From an uncultured Ectothiorhodospiraceae bacterium (lineage in GTDB: Bacteria > Pseudomonadota > Gammaproteobacteria > UBA9214): a DNA stretch of 64,000 nt. The DNA lies in NCBI GenBank assembly GCA_947259415.1, contig CAMYMI010000003.1, positions 114,461 to 178,460 of the forward strand. Direction: 5' to 3'. The stretch's first letter is position 1; every line of letters starts with the position of its first letter. Under the pieces are notes generated by a model. The model saw nothing but the letters and a program-made list of their open reading frames with translations, was not told the origin of the DNA and made no database searches. Both the position numbers and the translations under genes were made by a program. Positions 22,381 to 33,751 of this stretch are shown here, piece by piece.

Positions 22381-22615
22381 TCAGCCCTTCATGGTATCCA
22401 GGTCATCCACGTTGATGGTCTGCCGGTTGCGGAACAGCACCACCAGGATGGCCAGGCCAATAGGAAAAGGCGATGAAGTTCATGTTGACGGCGAGCAGCA
22501 TCAACTCGATCGCCATCAGCAGAATGATGACGTTCTTCCGATTGAGGAAGATACCGGCCACGCTCAGCCCGAACAGGATGGCGCCCAGAATCAAATAGTC
22601 AGATAGTGCAATCAT
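22381..22615 (-). pseudogene. nuoK: NADH-quinone oxidoreductase subunit K, internally deleted
   Basis: The first 52 residues are perfect NuoK ([45 protein letters not shown]). The frame then slips near 22463. In the next frame the expected C-terminus [14 protein letters not shown]... ending TMKG is present and stops at 22381-22383. About 24 codons of the third helix (the GQxFVFFILTVAAAEAA part) are missing, a net loss of about 71 bases. As read, translation gives a 70-residue nonsense-tailed product. Complex I without NuoK does not assemble, so an assembly gap is likely. Confidence 0.85.
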
Positions 22616-22646
22616 TGTTGTTTCAAATCATTTAACTTGAAAAACC

Positions 22647-22785
22647 ATTCACCGCAAAGACGCAAAGGGCGCAAAGGAAATCATTATTCTGGCAAACAAA
22701 ACCATACCCGCCGGGGGTTGGTTTCCATCTATTGATGCGGGTTTAACAATCATTGTTAACTTTGCGTTCTTTGCGTCTTTGCGGT
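22647..22785. repeat. Palindromic ACCGC repeat inside the nuo operon
   Basis: The left arm ATTCACCGCAAAGACGC plus AAAGGGCGCAAAGG and the right arm TTTGCGTTCTTTGCG plus TCTTTGCGGT are reverse complements with a few mismatches, separated by about 75 bases. The element fills the nuoK-nuoJ gap, where neighbouring nuo genes otherwise overlap or touch. The RNA would form a long stem. Confidence 0.8.
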
Positions 22786-22804
22786 AAGAAGCATGTTAAT
22801 AAAC

Positions 22805-23410
22805 CTACTGCCGTTCTTCGGCCTTCATTTTCACCAGCCGCACCCGGTCGTTGCTCTTCACCGCGACCTGGTCCACCGGGTTCTGGTACTTGGTCTCGGG
22901 ACGCCGGCGCATGGTCAGGGCGATGGCGGCAATCATGGCGACCAGCAGGATCACCGCGGCGATCTCGAACGGGTAGACATAATCGGTATACAGCACACTG
23001 CCCAGCTCACGGGTGTTGCTGTAGTCGGCCCCGTGACGCGCCGGTATGGCCACGGCATCGGTGCCGAAGTTACGCGCCCTGACCACCAGGAACATCTCGA
23101 TGACGATGAGCGCCGCCACGCTGAGTCCGACCGGCAGGTACTTGATAAAACCCTCGCGCAGTGGTGATACGTTGATGTCCAGCATCATCACCACGAACAG
23201 GAACAGCACCATTACCGCGCCGACATAGACCAGCACCAGCGTGATGGCTAGAAACTCGGCCTCCAGCATCAGCCACAGGCCGGCGCAGGTGAAGAAGGCC
23301 AGCACCAGGTGCAGGACGGCATGTACCGGGTTGCGCACCGTGATTACGCGAACCGCAGCAAACACCAGCACCGCGGCAAAAAAATAGAAAATGAAACGTT
23401 CGAAGTCCAT
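22805..23410 (-). CDS. nuoJ: NADH-quinone oxidoreductase subunit J
   Basis: This 201-residue protein with five membrane helices starts MDFERFIFYFFAAVLV. The third helix region TLVLVYVGAVMVLFLFVVM has the conserved pi-bulge helix sequence of NuoJ. The C-terminus ends in a basic, soluble tail. The start at 23410 lies five bases after the nuoI stop; the longer frame covers nuoI and is not coding. Confidence 0.93.
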   Translation of the reverse strand: MDFERFIFYFFAAVLVFAAVRVITVRNPVHAVLHLVLAFFTCAGLWLMLEAEFLAITLVLVYVGAVMVLFLFVVMMLDINVSPLREGFIKYLPVGLSVAALIVIEMFLVVRARNFGTDAVAIPARHGADYSNTRELGSVLYTDYVYPFEIAAVILLVAMIAAIALTMRRRPETKYQNPVDQVAVKSNDRVRLVKMKAEERQ

Positions 23411-23415
23411 ACCGG

Positions 23416-23904
23416 TTACCTGTATGCCGCGTCCGCCATGCGGTCCCTGGCAATCTGCTCCTCGTACTTGTCGCCGATCTCGAGCAGCATCTCCTTGGTC
23501 ATGACGTTTTCGCCGCGGTTTTCGAAGGTGTACTCGAAGTTGCGGGTCTCGACAATGGAGTCCACCGGACAGGATTCCTCGCAGAATCCGCAGTAGATGC
23601 ACTTGAACAGGTCGATATCGTAACGCGTGGTGCGGCGGGTCCCGTCGGCACGCTCTTCGGCCTCGATAGTGATCGCCAGCGCCGGGCATACGGCCTCGCA
23701 CAGCTTGCAGGCAATGCAGCGCTCCTCGCCGTTGGGATAGCGCCGCAGGGCATGCAGGCCGCGGAAGCGATTCGACTGCGGTGTCTTCTCCTCCGGGTAC
23801 TGCACCGTGAGCTTGCGCTTGAAGAGATAACGCCCGGTCACACCCAGGCCCTTGCGCATCTCGCTCAATGTCAGGCTTTTCAGGAAATTTCCGAATCTGT
23901 CCAT
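23416..23904 (-). CDS. nuoI: NADH-quinone oxidoreductase subunit I
   Basis: This 162-residue ferredoxin-type subunit has two [4Fe-4S] motifs, [12 protein letters not shown] and [12 protein letters not shown], which hold clusters N6a and N6b and pass electrons towards N2 in NuoB. The N-terminal amphipathic helices lean on NuoH. The ATG at 23904 gives a start ([10 protein letters not shown]) that fits the family. Confidence 0.95.
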   Translation of the reverse strand: MDRFGNFLKSLTLSEMRKGLGVTGRYLFKRKLTVQYPEEKTPQSNRFRGLHALRRYPNGEERCIACKLCEAVCPALAITIEAEERADGTRRTTRYDIDLFKCIYCGFCEESCPVDSIVETRNFEYTFENRGENVMTKEMLLEIGDKYEEQIARDRMADAAYR

Positions 23905-23915
23905 GTCAGCTTGCC

Positions 23916-24947
23916 TCAATCGAACCAGGGGCCGATATCGGCCACCACGGCCGCACCTTCCAGCACCAGCCATACGATGGTGATCGGAATGAACACCTTC
24001 CAGCCCAGGCGCATGATCTGGTCATAGCGATAGCGCGGGAAAGTGGCACGTAACCAGAGATAGAAAAACAGGAACAGCGAGGTCTTGGCCAGCAGCCAGA
24101 ACACGCCGGGTACCCAGGTGAACCAGGATTCAACCCAGGTCCCCTCGAATGGCGACAGCCAGCCACCCAGGAACATCAGCGCGGCCAGGGTCGCGAGCAG
24201 GATCATGTTGGCGTATTCGGCCAGGAAGAACACCGCAAACGCCATCCCGGAATATTCCACGTGGAAACCCGCGACGATCTCGGACTCGCCCTCGGCCACG
24301 TCGAAGGGCGCGCGGTTGGTCTCGGCGACACTGGAGATGAAATAGATGATGAACAGCGGGAACAGCGGCAACCAGAACCAGTGCAGCAGGCTGCCCTGTT
24401 GTGCCAGCACGATCTCGCGCAGGTTCAGGCTGCCACCGGCAATCAGCACGCCCACAAGTGCAAAGCCCATGGCGATCTCGTAGGACACGATCTGGGCCGC
24501 GGAACGCATGGCGCCGAGGAAGGCGTACTTCGAGTTGGTCGCCCAGCCGGCGATGATGACACCGTAGACTCCCATGGAGGTCAGCGCCAGGATGTACAGC
24601 AGGCTGGCATCGATGTCCGCCAGCACCAGGGTGTCGGTAAACGGCAGCACCGCCCAGGCCGCCAGTGCCGGCGCGAGCGACAGCATGGGGGCGATCAGGA
24701 ACAGGAAGCGGTCGGAGTTGCCGGGGACGATGATTTCCTTCATCAGCAACTTGAGCGCATCGGCGATCGGCTGCAGCCAGCCGCGCGGGCCCACACGGTT
24801 CGGTCCAATGCGCACCTGCATGTAACCGATGATCTTGCGCTCGGCATAGGTGAGATAAGCCACGGCCAGCATCAACGGCGCCACGATGGCGACGATCTTG
24901 AGCACGATAAAGACCGGCTCCCTGATTAGTTCCCAGAATTCGACCAT
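23916..24947 (-). CDS. nuoH: NADH-quinone oxidoreductase subunit H
   Basis: This 343-residue protein with eight membrane helices forms most of the quinone chamber. Conserved loops include [20 protein letters not shown] and the acidic [16 protein letters not shown] stretch that couples quinone chemistry to proton movement. It is 11 bases from nuoI and 21 from nuoG. Confidence 0.96.
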   Translation of the reverse strand: MVEFWELIREPVFIVLKIVAIVAPLMLAVAYLTYAERKIIGYMQVRIGPNRVGPRGWLQPIADALKLLMKEIIVPGNSDRFLFLIAPMLSLAPALAAWAVLPFTDTLVLADIDASLLYILALTSMGVYGVIIAGWATNSKYAFLGAMRSAAQIVSYEIAMGFALVGVLIAGGSLNLREIVLAQQGSLLHWFWLPLFPLFIIYFISSVAETNRAPFDVAEGESEIVAGFHVEYSGMAFAVFFLAEYANMILLATLAALMFLGGWLSPFEGTWVESWFTWVPGVFWLLAKTSLFLFFYLWLRATFPRYRYDQIMRLGWKVFIPITIVWLVLEGAAVVADIGPWFD

Positions 24948-24968
24948 GACTGTTGTTGAGTTACCCGT

Positions 24969-27387
24969 TCATGCACGTTCGATAATCACCGGCCCGAAGC
25001 ACGGCCCCAGACCGGCTGCCGCCGGGATGGCAGCCGGCAGCCACACGCACCCGGTGGGGACGCGCTCGTCGATTTCCATAGCCAGCGTGACGCTGGTTTC
25101 ACCCTGCTGCACCCGAATGCTGGTCGCATCCCCTACCCCACTCTGCTCGGCCTGCGCCGCGCACAGGCGCACGCCCGCCCATGTCGCATCCGGTGTCTGC
25201 TGCAGGGAAGTGGCGCGCCGCACCAGCGCGTCGGCGGAATGGATGGGCACATCACCGATCCGCTCCAGCCCGCTGACCGCAGTGGACGTGGCAACCGCGG
25301 CGTGCGCTGAACCGATGCTGCCGGACACGGCATCGACCTTCAGGCGCAATTCATCGCGCACCTGTTCGCTGCTGGTGTAGTCGAAGCCGTCCAGCTCCAA
25401 GAGGTTGCCAAGCACGCGCAGTACCTTCCAGCCGGGTCGGCTGTCGGCGTAAGGTGCGGCAACCCCTGCAAAACTCTGCCAGCGCCCTTCCGCGTTGACG
25501 AAGGTACCGGAGGTTTCGGTAAACGGTCCGATCGGCAGCAGCACGTGCGCATTCGCCTTCATGGCCTCGCTGGCCCAGGGCGTCAGCGCAACGACGAACC
25601 CGGCAGTGGCAATCGCAGCTGCGGCGCTGCCGCCGTCCCAGCAGTCATATTCCGGTTCGACCCCCAGCAGGATGTAGGCCTTGCGCGGATTACCACACAG
25701 CTCGCGTGACGTCAGGCCCGGACTGGCACAGGCCTCGCCGGCCGGTCCACGGTGCGGCAGGACACCTGCCAACCAGCCACCGACACTGTTGGCGGCCTCG
25801 GGAAGCTCGCCCATGACGGCGCCGCTGGCTGTGGCGATCACGGCGGCCAGCGCGCGCAGCAATGAATATTCGGGATGTGCCACGGCCGCATTACCGAGTA
25901 ACACGGTGCTGTCGCCGGCGTCCTTGAGTGCCCGGGCGATGGCGCGCTGGGTATCATCGGGCGTCGCGGCGCCGATCAGTGTACGCACCGTCTCCCCTGC
26001 CGAACTGCCGGCATCCGGGAAGCAGGCCGCAATCCCGGCCAGGCTCTGCGCCATGCGCGACGGTGGCACGATGACCTTCGCGTGCACATTGAAGTTGAAT
26101 TCGTAGTCCACCGGGTTGAAGAACATCACGGAGGCGCCGGCCACCGCCGCCTTGCGCAGCCGGTGTCCGGCAATCGGCTGTTCCTTGCGGGTGTTGGAAC
26201 CGATCACCAGGGCTGCCTCTACACCTTCCAGCTGCTCGAATGACTGGCCCAGCGAGGGGCTCAGCGGTGCGCTGTCCTGGCCGGTGAAATCGCCCTGGCG
26301 CAGGCGGTGATCGATGTTGTTGGTGCCCAGGCCGCGCGCGATGGCCTGCGCGAGGTACATCTCCTCCAGTGTGGCCGTGGGTGACACCAGCATGCCCAGC
26401 TGTTCGCTGCCATGGGTTGAGGTCTGTGCCTTGATACCGTCGACTGCCGCCTGCAGTGCCACGTCCCAGTCGACCTCCTCCCAGTCACCGTTCACCCTGA
26501 TCATCGGCGCGGTCAGGCGGTCGGCACTGTAGAGGCCTTCGTAGCTGAAGCGGTCACGGTCAGACAGCCAGACCTCGTTGATCTCCTCGTTCTCGCGCGG
26601 CACCACGCGGATCACCTGCCCGCGCCGGGTGTGCACGAAGAGATTGGAGCCGACGGAGTCATGCGGGGCGACCGAGGCATGCTGCAGCGGGGCGACCGAG
26701 GCATGCTGCAGCATCTCCCAGGCACGCGCCTTGAAGCGCGACGGCTTGGCGGTCAGTGCCCCCACCGGGCAGACATCGATGACATTACCGGAGAGTTCGG
26801 ATTCCAGAGAACCCTCGATATAGGTACCGATCTCCATGTTCTCGCCGCGACCGGTGGCACCCAGCTCCACCTTGCCGGCGACCTCGCGCAGCATGCGGAT
26901 GCAGCGCGTGCAATGGATGCAGCGGGTCATATCGGTCGCGATCAGCGGACCGATGAACTTGTCCTTGACCACGCGTTTTTTCTCCGAAAAACGCGAGATG
27001 CCACGGCCATAGCCCAGTGCCAGGTCCTGCAGCTCGCATTCGCCGCCCTGGTCACAGATCGGGCAGTCCAGCGGGTGATTGATCAGCAGGAATTCCATCA
27101 CCGCCTTCTGTGCGCCGCGGGCCAGCTCCGAACCGGTAAACACCTTCATACCGTCGGTCACCGGCGTGGCACAGGCCGGCAGGGGTTTCGGCACCTTCTC
27201 CACCTCGACCATGCACATGCGGCAGTTCGCGGCGACGGAGAGTTTCTTGTGTGGTAGCAGAAGCGCGGGATGTTGATGCCCGCGGCGTCGGCCACCTCGA
27301 TGATCATGGCGCCCTTGCGTGCCTGCAGCTGCCTGCCATCGATCTCGACGCTGACGGCATCCTCGGGCGGGATCTCGGGCCGGGCGC

Positions 27388-27391
<4 letters not shown>
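24969..27391 (-). pseudogene. nuoG: NADH-quinone oxidoreductase subunit G, frameshifted near its N-terminus
   Basis: The gene starts at 27391 (SARPEIPPEDAVSVEIDG) and overlaps the nuoF stop. It runs to NIPRFCYH and loses frame near 27253, where CACACAAG stands in place of the expected CACAAG (two extra bases). From the next frame it reads AANCRMCMVEVEKVPKPLPAC onward with 2Fe-2S and 4Fe-4S ligands (CPICDQGGECELQDLA, CIHCTRC, DVCPVGAL) and the molybdopterin-oxidoreductase-like domain to 24969. At about 26685-26732 a 24-base unit is repeated in tandem, doubling the residues LQHASVAP. NuoG carries electrons from NuoF. A dinucleotide sequencing error is the simplest reading. Confidence 0.85.
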
Positions 27392-28689
<1,298 letters not shown>

Positions 28690-28692
28690 GCC

Positions 28693-29202
28693 TTACTCCA
28701 GCGTGTCCAGGATCTCGTCCACCTTTTCGGTGGTGAGGTGCTCGTGATAATGTCCATTGACCGTCATCATCGGGCCACCGGCGCAGGCGGCCAGGCACTC
28801 CTCTTCCAGCTTGAGGGTGATGCGTCCGTCCGGCGTGGTCTCGCCCAGCCTGATGCCGAGCTTGTTCTCGACGTGCCTCACGATGTCACCGGCACCGCAC
28901 AGCATACAGGACAGGTTGGTGCACAGCGCCACCATGTTGCGGCCCACCGGTTCAAGTTCGATCATGGAATAGAAGGTACCGACCTCGTACACGCTGACCG
29001 GCGGCATGTCGAGGTAGTCCGCCACCGCGTCCATCAGCTCGCGGCTGACCCAGCCGCCGTTCTGCTCCTGGGCGATCTGCAGGGCACTCAGGACAGCGGA
29101 CTGTTTCTGATCGGCCGGGTACTTCACAAGCCAGGCATCGATGCGGGCGCGTGATTCGGCGCTCAGCAGCTCGGCATTGCGGTGCTGTATCCGGGTTGCC
29201 AT
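28693..29202 (-). CDS. nuoE: NADH-quinone oxidoreductase subunit E
   Basis: This 169-residue thioredoxin-fold subunit has the [2Fe-2S] N1a ligands in CTNLSCMLCG and CLAACAGGP. It forms the NADH dehydrogenase module with NuoF. The start at 29202 (ATRIQHRNAELLS) overlaps the nuoD stop codon; the longer frame lies in nuoD. Confidence 0.95.
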   Translation of the reverse strand: MATRIQHRNAELLSAESRARIDAWLVKYPADQKQSAVLSALQIAQEQNGGWVSRELMDAVADYLDMPPVSVYEVGTFYSMIELEPVGRNMVALCTNLSCMLCGAGDIVRHVENKLGIRLGETTPDGRITLKLEEECLAACAGGPMMTVNGHYHEHLTTEKVDEILDTLE

Positions 29203-30461
29203 CAGCGGTCGATCTCCCCGAAAACGATATCCTGCGTACCAATCACGGCGACCACATCCGCCAGCATGTGCCCACGCACCATCTCGTTCAGCCCGGAGAG
29301 GTGGGCAAAGCCCGGTGCGCGAATCTTCATGCGGTAGGGCTTGTTCGCGCCGTCGGACACCAGGTAGACACCGAACTCCCCCTTGGGATGCTCGATGCCG
29401 GCATAGGCCTCGCCGGCGGGGATGCAGAAACCCTCGGTGAACAGCTTGAAGTGGTGAATCAGGGCCTCCATGTCGGCCTTCATTTCCTCGCGACGCGGCG
29501 CGGCCAGCTTGGGGTCCTCCAGCATGACCGGGCCCGGGTTGGTGCGCAGCCACTTCACACACTGCTTGATGATGCGGTTGGACTGGCGCATCTCCTCCAT
29601 GCGCACCAGGTAGCGGTCGTAACTATCACCCTCGGTGCCGACCGGGATATCGAAATCCATCCGGTCATAGACCTCGTAGGGCTGTTTCTTGCGCAGGTCC
29701 CATTCAATCCCGGAGCCGCGCAACATGGGACCGGTAAAACCCATCTGCATGGCGCGTTCCGGCGACACCACGCCGATGCCGACAGTACGCTGTTTCCAGA
29801 TGCGGTTGTCCGTCAGCAGGGTCTCGTATTCGTCCACATAGCCGGGAAACCGATCGGTGAATGACTCGATGAAATCCAGCATCGAGCCCTGGCGGTTCTC
29901 GTTCTTGCGATTCACCTCCTTCTGGCTGTGCCGAATCGAGGTCGAGGCCTCATATTTAGGCATCGTGTCGGGCAGATCGCGGTAGACGCCACCCGGCCGG
30001 TAGTAGGTGGCATGCATGCGGGTACCCGAGACGGCCTCGTAGCAGTCCATCAGATCCTCGCGCTCGCGAAAGGCGTACAGGAAGATCGTCATCGCGCCGA
30101 CGTCGAGGCCGTGCGCACCGATCCACAACAGGTGGTTGAGGATGCGCGTGATCTCGTCGAACATCACACGAATGTACTGGGCGCGCAACGGCGGAGTAAT
30201 GCCCAGCAACTTCTCCATTGCCAGCACATAGCCATGCTCGTTGCACATCATGGACACGTAATCAAGGCGGTCCATGTAGCCAATGCTCTGGTTATAGGGC
30301 TTGCTCTCGGCGAGCTTCTCGGTAGCGCGATGTAGCAGCCCGATATGCGGGTCGGCGCGCTCGATGACCTCGCCGTCCATCTCCAGCACCAGGCGCAGTA
30401 CGCCATGGGCCGCGGGATGCTGCGGACCGAAGTTCAGGGTGAAATTACGTATCTCGGACAT
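29202..30461 (-). CDS. nuoD: NADH-quinone oxidoreductase subunit D
   Basis: This 419-residue 49-kDa-type subunit is related to the large subunit of NiFe hydrogenase. [14 protein letters not shown] holds the conserved histidine of the quinone site, and [15 protein letters not shown] the tyrosine. NuoC and NuoD are separate genes here, unlike the fused nuoCD of E. coli. Confidence 0.96.
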   Translation of the reverse strand: MSEIRNFTLNFGPQHPAAHGVLRLVLEMDGEVIERADPHIGLLHRATEKLAESKPYNQSIGYMDRLDYVSMMCNEHGYVLAMEKLLGITPPLRAQYIRVMFDEITRILNHLLWIGAHGLDVGAMTIFLYAFREREDLMDCYEAVSGTRMHATYYRPGGVYRDLPDTMPKYEASTSIRHSQKEVNRKNENRQGSMLDFIESFTDRFPGYVDEYETLLTDNRIWKQRTVGIGVVSPERAMQMGFTGPMLRGSGIEWDLRKKQPYEVYDRMDFDIPVGTEGDSYDRYLVRMEEMRQSNRIIKQCVKWLRTNPGPVMLEDPKLAAPRREEMKADMEALIHHFKLFTEGFCIPAGEAYAGIEHPKGEFGVYLVSDGANKPYRMKIRAPGFAHLSGLNEMVRGHMLADVVAVIGTQDIVFGEIDR

Positions 30462-30464
30462 GCC

Positions 30465-31220
30465 TTACTCCGCCTGTTCCCTGGCTGCCGCTTCCGCATC
30501 TGCATCGTCGGGGTCCGTCACCTGTGGTGCGGGGACCTCCGAGGCACGAATCACCTTGGGCACCAGTACACGCGGTTCGATTGTGACCGGCTGGTAGACG
30601 ACACGTCTCTTCTCGGCATCGTAGATTACTTCGACGTTGCCACTCAGCGGGAAGTCCTTGCGGAAAGGGTGCCCGATGAAACCATAATCGGTCATGATAC
30701 GGCGCAGGTCCGGGTGGCCTTCAAACAGGATACCGAACAGGTCGAAGGCCTCGCGCTCGTACCAGTCGGCGCTGTTCCATACCTGGATCACCGAGGGCAC
30801 CACCGGCAGGTCGTCGTCCGGGGCGAATACCCGCAGGCGTAAACGCTGGTTATTGGCCACGGACAGCAGGTGATAGACCGCGGCGAAACGCCGGGTCTCA
30901 CCCGGCTTCTCGACCACCAGGTCATCGGTGACGGCCAGCAGACGGCCGGCGGTACGGGCATCCACGCCGCGGCTGAAGCCGGTACCGGAAGACTCCTCGG
31001 TGGCCCATTCGTCCTGGCCGTAGTTCGCATAATCAATACCGCACAGGTCGATCAGGATCTCGAAACCGAAGGCCGACTCGTCCCGCAGCGCAGTGGCAAC
31101 CTCCAGCAGCTTGTCGGGTGCGATCTCGACCGTGGCCTCACCCACCCTGACAGTGATGGATTGCAGGCTATCACCGAATCGTTCCTGCAGTCGCGCTGCC
31201 AGTGCTTGAATATCGGACAT
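30465..31220 (-). CDS. nuoC: NADH-quinone oxidoreductase subunit C
   Basis: This 251-residue 30-kDa subunit has the family signature [21 protein letters not shown] (split: ERE...DLFG...[10 protein letters not shown]) at about 152-175. It ends in an acidic Ala/Asp/Glu tail (about 225-251) longer than many relatives. It joins NuoB and NuoD in the peripheral arm. Confidence 0.94.
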   Translation of the reverse strand: MSDIQALAARLQERFGDSLQSITVRVGEATVEIAPDKLLEVATALRDESAFGFEILIDLCGIDYANYGQDEWATEESSGTGFSRGVDARTAGRLLAVTDDLVVEKPGETRRFAAVYHLLSVANNQRLRLRVFAPDDDLPVVPSVIQVWNSADWYEREAFDLFGILFEGHPDLRRIMTDYGFIGHPFRKDFPLSGNVEVIYDAEKRRVVYQPVTIEPRVLVPKVIRASEVPAPQVTDPDDADAEAAAREQAE

Positions 31221-31232
31221 GATTAACAGCCC

Positions 31233-31709
31233 TTAACGGGCAATGGTATTGGTTCGGCGTATCTTGTTTTGCAGCTGCAGGATGCCGTAGATCAGCGCCT
31301 CCGCCGTCGGCGGGCAGCCGGGCACATAGATGTCGACCGGCACGATGCGGTCACAACCGCGTACAACAGAATAGGAATAATGGTAATAGCCACCGCCGTT
31401 GGCGCATGACCCCATGGAAATCACCCAGCGCGGCTCGGCCATCTGGTCATAGACCTTGCGCAGGGCCGGTGCCATCTTGTTGCACAACGTGCCGGCCACG
31501 ATCATCACGTCCGACTGTCGCGGACTGGGCCGGAACACGACGCCGAAACGGTCGAGGTCGTAACGCGAGGCACCTGCCTGCATCATCTCGACCGCACAGC
31601 AGGCCAGGCCGAATGTCATCGGCCACATCGAGCCGGTGCGTGCCCAGTTGATCAGTGCATCGGCCGTTGTGGTGACATAGCCTTCCTTGAGCAGGCCTTC
31701 TATTCCCAT
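31233..31709 (-). CDS. nuoB: NADH-quinone oxidoreductase subunit B
   Basis: This 158-residue subunit carries the N2 [4Fe-4S] cluster. The two neighbouring cysteines are in [11 protein letters not shown], with the others in [10 protein letters not shown] and [12 protein letters not shown]2 passes electrons to quinone. The start at 31709 overlaps the end of nuoA by ten bases. Confidence 0.96.
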   Translation of the reverse strand: MGIEGLLKEGYVTTTADALINWARTGSMWPMTFGLACCAVEMMQAGASRYDLDRFGVVFRPSPRQSDVMIVAGTLCNKMAPALRKVYDQMAEPRWVISMGSCANGGGYYHYSYSVVRGCDRIVPVDIYVPGCPPTAEALIYGILQLQNKIRRTNTIAR

Positions 31710-32056
31710 TCGAGCGCGCCTTTCTTCCACTCATAGATGAAACCGATTACCAGGATACCGAGGAACACCATCATGGCGACGAAGCCGAACATACCGATGG
31801 AATCCAGCACCACGGCCCAGGGAAACAGGAAGGCGATTTCCAGATCGAAAATGATGAACAGGATGGCTACCAGGTAGTAGCGCACATCGAAGCGCATGCG
31901 AGTGTCCTCGAAGGCCTCGAAGCCGCATTCATAGGGAGAAAGTTTTTCGCTGTCCGGCTTGTGGGGTGCGAGCAGGAAGCCTGCCAGGATCGGGAGGACG
32001 CCGATGGCGATTCCGATTGCGATGAAAATGAAGATTGGCAGGTAATTTTCCAGCAT
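31700..32056 (-). CDS. nuoA: NADH-quinone oxidoreductase subunit A
   Basis: This 118-residue protein with three membrane helices is the first gene of the operon. The conserved [20 protein letters not shown] region holds the loop cysteine near the quinone cavity. I use the ATG at 32056 ([14 protein letters not shown]); an upstream in-frame GTG at 32083 adds residues not seen in the family. Confidence 0.94.
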   Translation of the reverse strand: MLENYLPIFIFIAIGIAIGVLPILAGFLLAPHKPDSEKLSPYECGFEAFEDTRMRFDVRYYLVAILFIIFDLEIAFLFPWAVVLDSIGMFGFVAMMVFLGILVIGFIYEWKKGALEWE

Positions 32057-32146
32057 GTAACAGCGGCCTCGTGCACCCGGCATACAGGAACCCGGTGCCG
32101 TTCAGGTGAATCCAGTCTTAATCACGCCCAGGAAAAAAGCCCATGA

Positions 32147-32176
32147 AGTCTAGGCCAGTGACACACTCAGTGTCAA
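32147..32176 (-). promoter_or_regulatory. Candidate nuo operon promoter with overlapping inverted repeat
   Basis: On the minus strand TTGACA (32171-32176) and TAGACT (32147-32152) are spaced by 18 bases, about 90 bases before nuoA. The inverted repeat TGACAC-N5-GTGTCA covers the -35 box and part of the spacer and could bind a dimeric regulator. Confidence 0.5.
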
Positions 32177-32221
32177 GTTCGCTGGCATACATTATTACTT
32201 TATATTTCAGTTAATTAGACC

Positions 32222-32278
32222 ATTTTTTAGGGGTATAAAAAATCGGCATGAGGGTGCCCTGTGACAGCGCCACAGGGC
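32222..32278 (-). terminator. Possible terminator after tRNA-Leu
   Basis: On the minus strand GCCCTGTG pairs with CACAGGGC (32257-32278 region), and a run of six T residues follows 13 bases on, inside a second A/T palindrome (32222-32243). The gap between stem and T-run makes this a weak terminator call. Confidence 0.4.
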
Positions 32279-32334
32279 TCTGCCAAATACCCGGTAGCAG
32301 CTGCACTGTATGGACAGGATCCATGCAAGCTACT

Positions 32335-32419
32335 TGGTGCCGATGGCCGGAGTCGAACCGGCACGGCTTGCGCCACTGCCCCCTCAAGACAGCGTGTCTA
32401 CCAATTCCACCACATCGGC
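32335..32419 (-). tRNA. tRNA-Leu (GAG)
   Basis: An 85-base class II tRNA with encoded CCA. The acceptor stem GCCGATG pairs with CATCGGC, the anticodon loop is CTTGAGG with anticodon GAG, a long variable arm follows, and the T arm is GCCGG-TTCGACT-CCGGC. The position after secG equals leuU in E. coli. The secG reading frame ends inside its D-arm region. Confidence 0.95.
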
Positions 32420-32838
32420 TTGCAATCAACCTTGACGGCCGGCTTGGTCGTTACCGGCAGGTCCTTCGGAAGATCCGTCGGCAAGTCCGCGCGCTCTGTC
32501 TCCAGTTTCTCGAGGGTTTCGGCGACCTCCTCCGACTCGGCCGCTTTTTGGGTGTCAACCGCCTGCTGCTCGATCTGATCGGCCAGGCTTTCAGTGGTCT
32601 TGCTGCTATGGCGCACCAGCGGAGAGGCGATCAACAGGCAGTTGATGAAGAAGACTGCCGCCAGAACCCCGGTAGCTCGGGTGAAGAAAGAGCTCGAACC
32701 GCGGGAACCGAACATGGTGCCCGATGCCCCGCTGCCAAAGGCCGCCCCCATATCGGCGCCCTTGCCCTGCTGCAGCATCACCAGGGTGATAATGCTGATG
32801 GACACCAGGATCTGCACAACCAGTAAGAAAGTAAACAT
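32398..32838 (-). CDS. secG: Protein-export membrane protein SecG
   Basis: This 146-residue protein has two membrane helices (about 3-22 and 53-75) around the conserved GKGADMGAAFGSGAS loop, as in SecG of the SecYEG channel. E. coli SecG has 110 residues; here a Glu/Thr/Lys-rich tail continues to about residue 140. The last codons and the TAG stop (32398-32400) are made by the 5' part of the tRNA-Leu gene, a 22-base overlap. The true C-terminus may depend on whether the message is cut at the tRNA. Confidence 0.9.
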   Translation of the reverse strand: MFTFLLVVQILVSISIITLVMLQQGKGADMGAAFGSGASGTMFGSRGSSSFFTRATGVLAAVFFINCLLIASPLVRHSSKTTESLADQIEQQAVDTQKAAESEEVAETLEKLETERADLPTDLPKDLPVTTKPAVKVDCKPMWWNW

Positions 32839-32876
32839 AGTACGACCGTCAGTTCGGGTTCGAATACAAACCGGTG

Positions 32877-33632
32877 TCAGGCATTGCCCGCCCGGCCGAT
32901 GGAAAGAAATTCATTCGCGTCCAGCGAGGCACCGCCGATCAGGCCGCCGTCGATATCCGCCATGGCCAACAATTCGGCCGCGTTGCTGCCCTTGACGCTG
33001 CCACCGTAGAGAATCTGTACCTTTTCAGCAACCGCGGCATCTTCCCTGGCGATCATGCCACGGATGAAGGCATGTACGTCCTGGGCCTGGTCCGGGGTCG
33101 CGGTCTTGCCGGTACCGATTGCCCAGACCGGCTCGTAGGCGATCACGGCATCGGCCAGCGCACCCACGCCCTCGAGATCAATGATGGCATCCAGCTGGCG
33201 TGAGACCACTTGCTCGGTGATGCCCTGCTCGCGCTCTTCCAGCAGTTCGCCCACGCACAGGATTGGCACCAGACCGGCCTGGCGGGCGGCAGCGAACTTG
33301 CGCGCCGTGAATGCGTCGCTCTCGCCGTAGATACTGCGGCGCTCGGAATGGCCGACAATGGCGTACTTGCAGCCGAGATCTGTCAACATGCCCGGGGCGA
33401 CCTCACCGGTATGCGCACCGGATTCACGGTCGTTCACATCCTGGGCACCCAGCGCAATGGAAGAGTCTGCCAGCATGGCAGCCACCTGGGGGATGTAGAC
33501 ATAGGGTGGGCACACCGCCATTTCAGCCGTTGTGACGGAATCGAGTCCGGCCTTGATGCCCTCGACCAGCGACTTGATGCTGTCGAGCGACCCGTTCATT
33601 TTCCAGTTTCCGGCAACCAGTGGCTGACGCAT
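32877..33632 (-). CDS. tpiA: Triosephosphate isomerase
   Basis: The 251 residues carry the catalytic set: K11 in GNWKMN, histidine in VGHSERR, glutamate in AYEPVWAIGTG, and the phosphate-binding GGSVKGSNA. It interconverts DHAP and glyceraldehyde-3-phosphate. Placement between glmM and secG is as in Pseudomonas. Confidence 0.97.
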   Translation of the reverse strand: MRQPLVAGNWKMNGSLDSIKSLVEGIKAGLDSVTTAEMAVCPPYVYIPQVAAMLADSSIALGAQDVNDRESGAHTGEVAPGMLTDLGCKYAIVGHSERRSIYGESDAFTARKFAAARQAGLVPILCVGELLEEREQGITEQVVSRQLDAIIDLEGVGALADAVIAYEPVWAIGTGKTATPDQAQDVHAFIRGMIAREDAAVAEKVQILYGGSVKGSNAAELLAMADIDGGLIGGASLDANEFLSIGRAGNA

Positions 33633-33751
33633 GTCGACCTCCCCTTAAGACCAGCCGCGTAGCTTAGCCATCCGGTACCGAAAAATCAATTTAGACAGGA
33701 AAATACCGGCAAACAGGGCCGCCCTCTGTGGATTACTGATATGCCTGTGTG

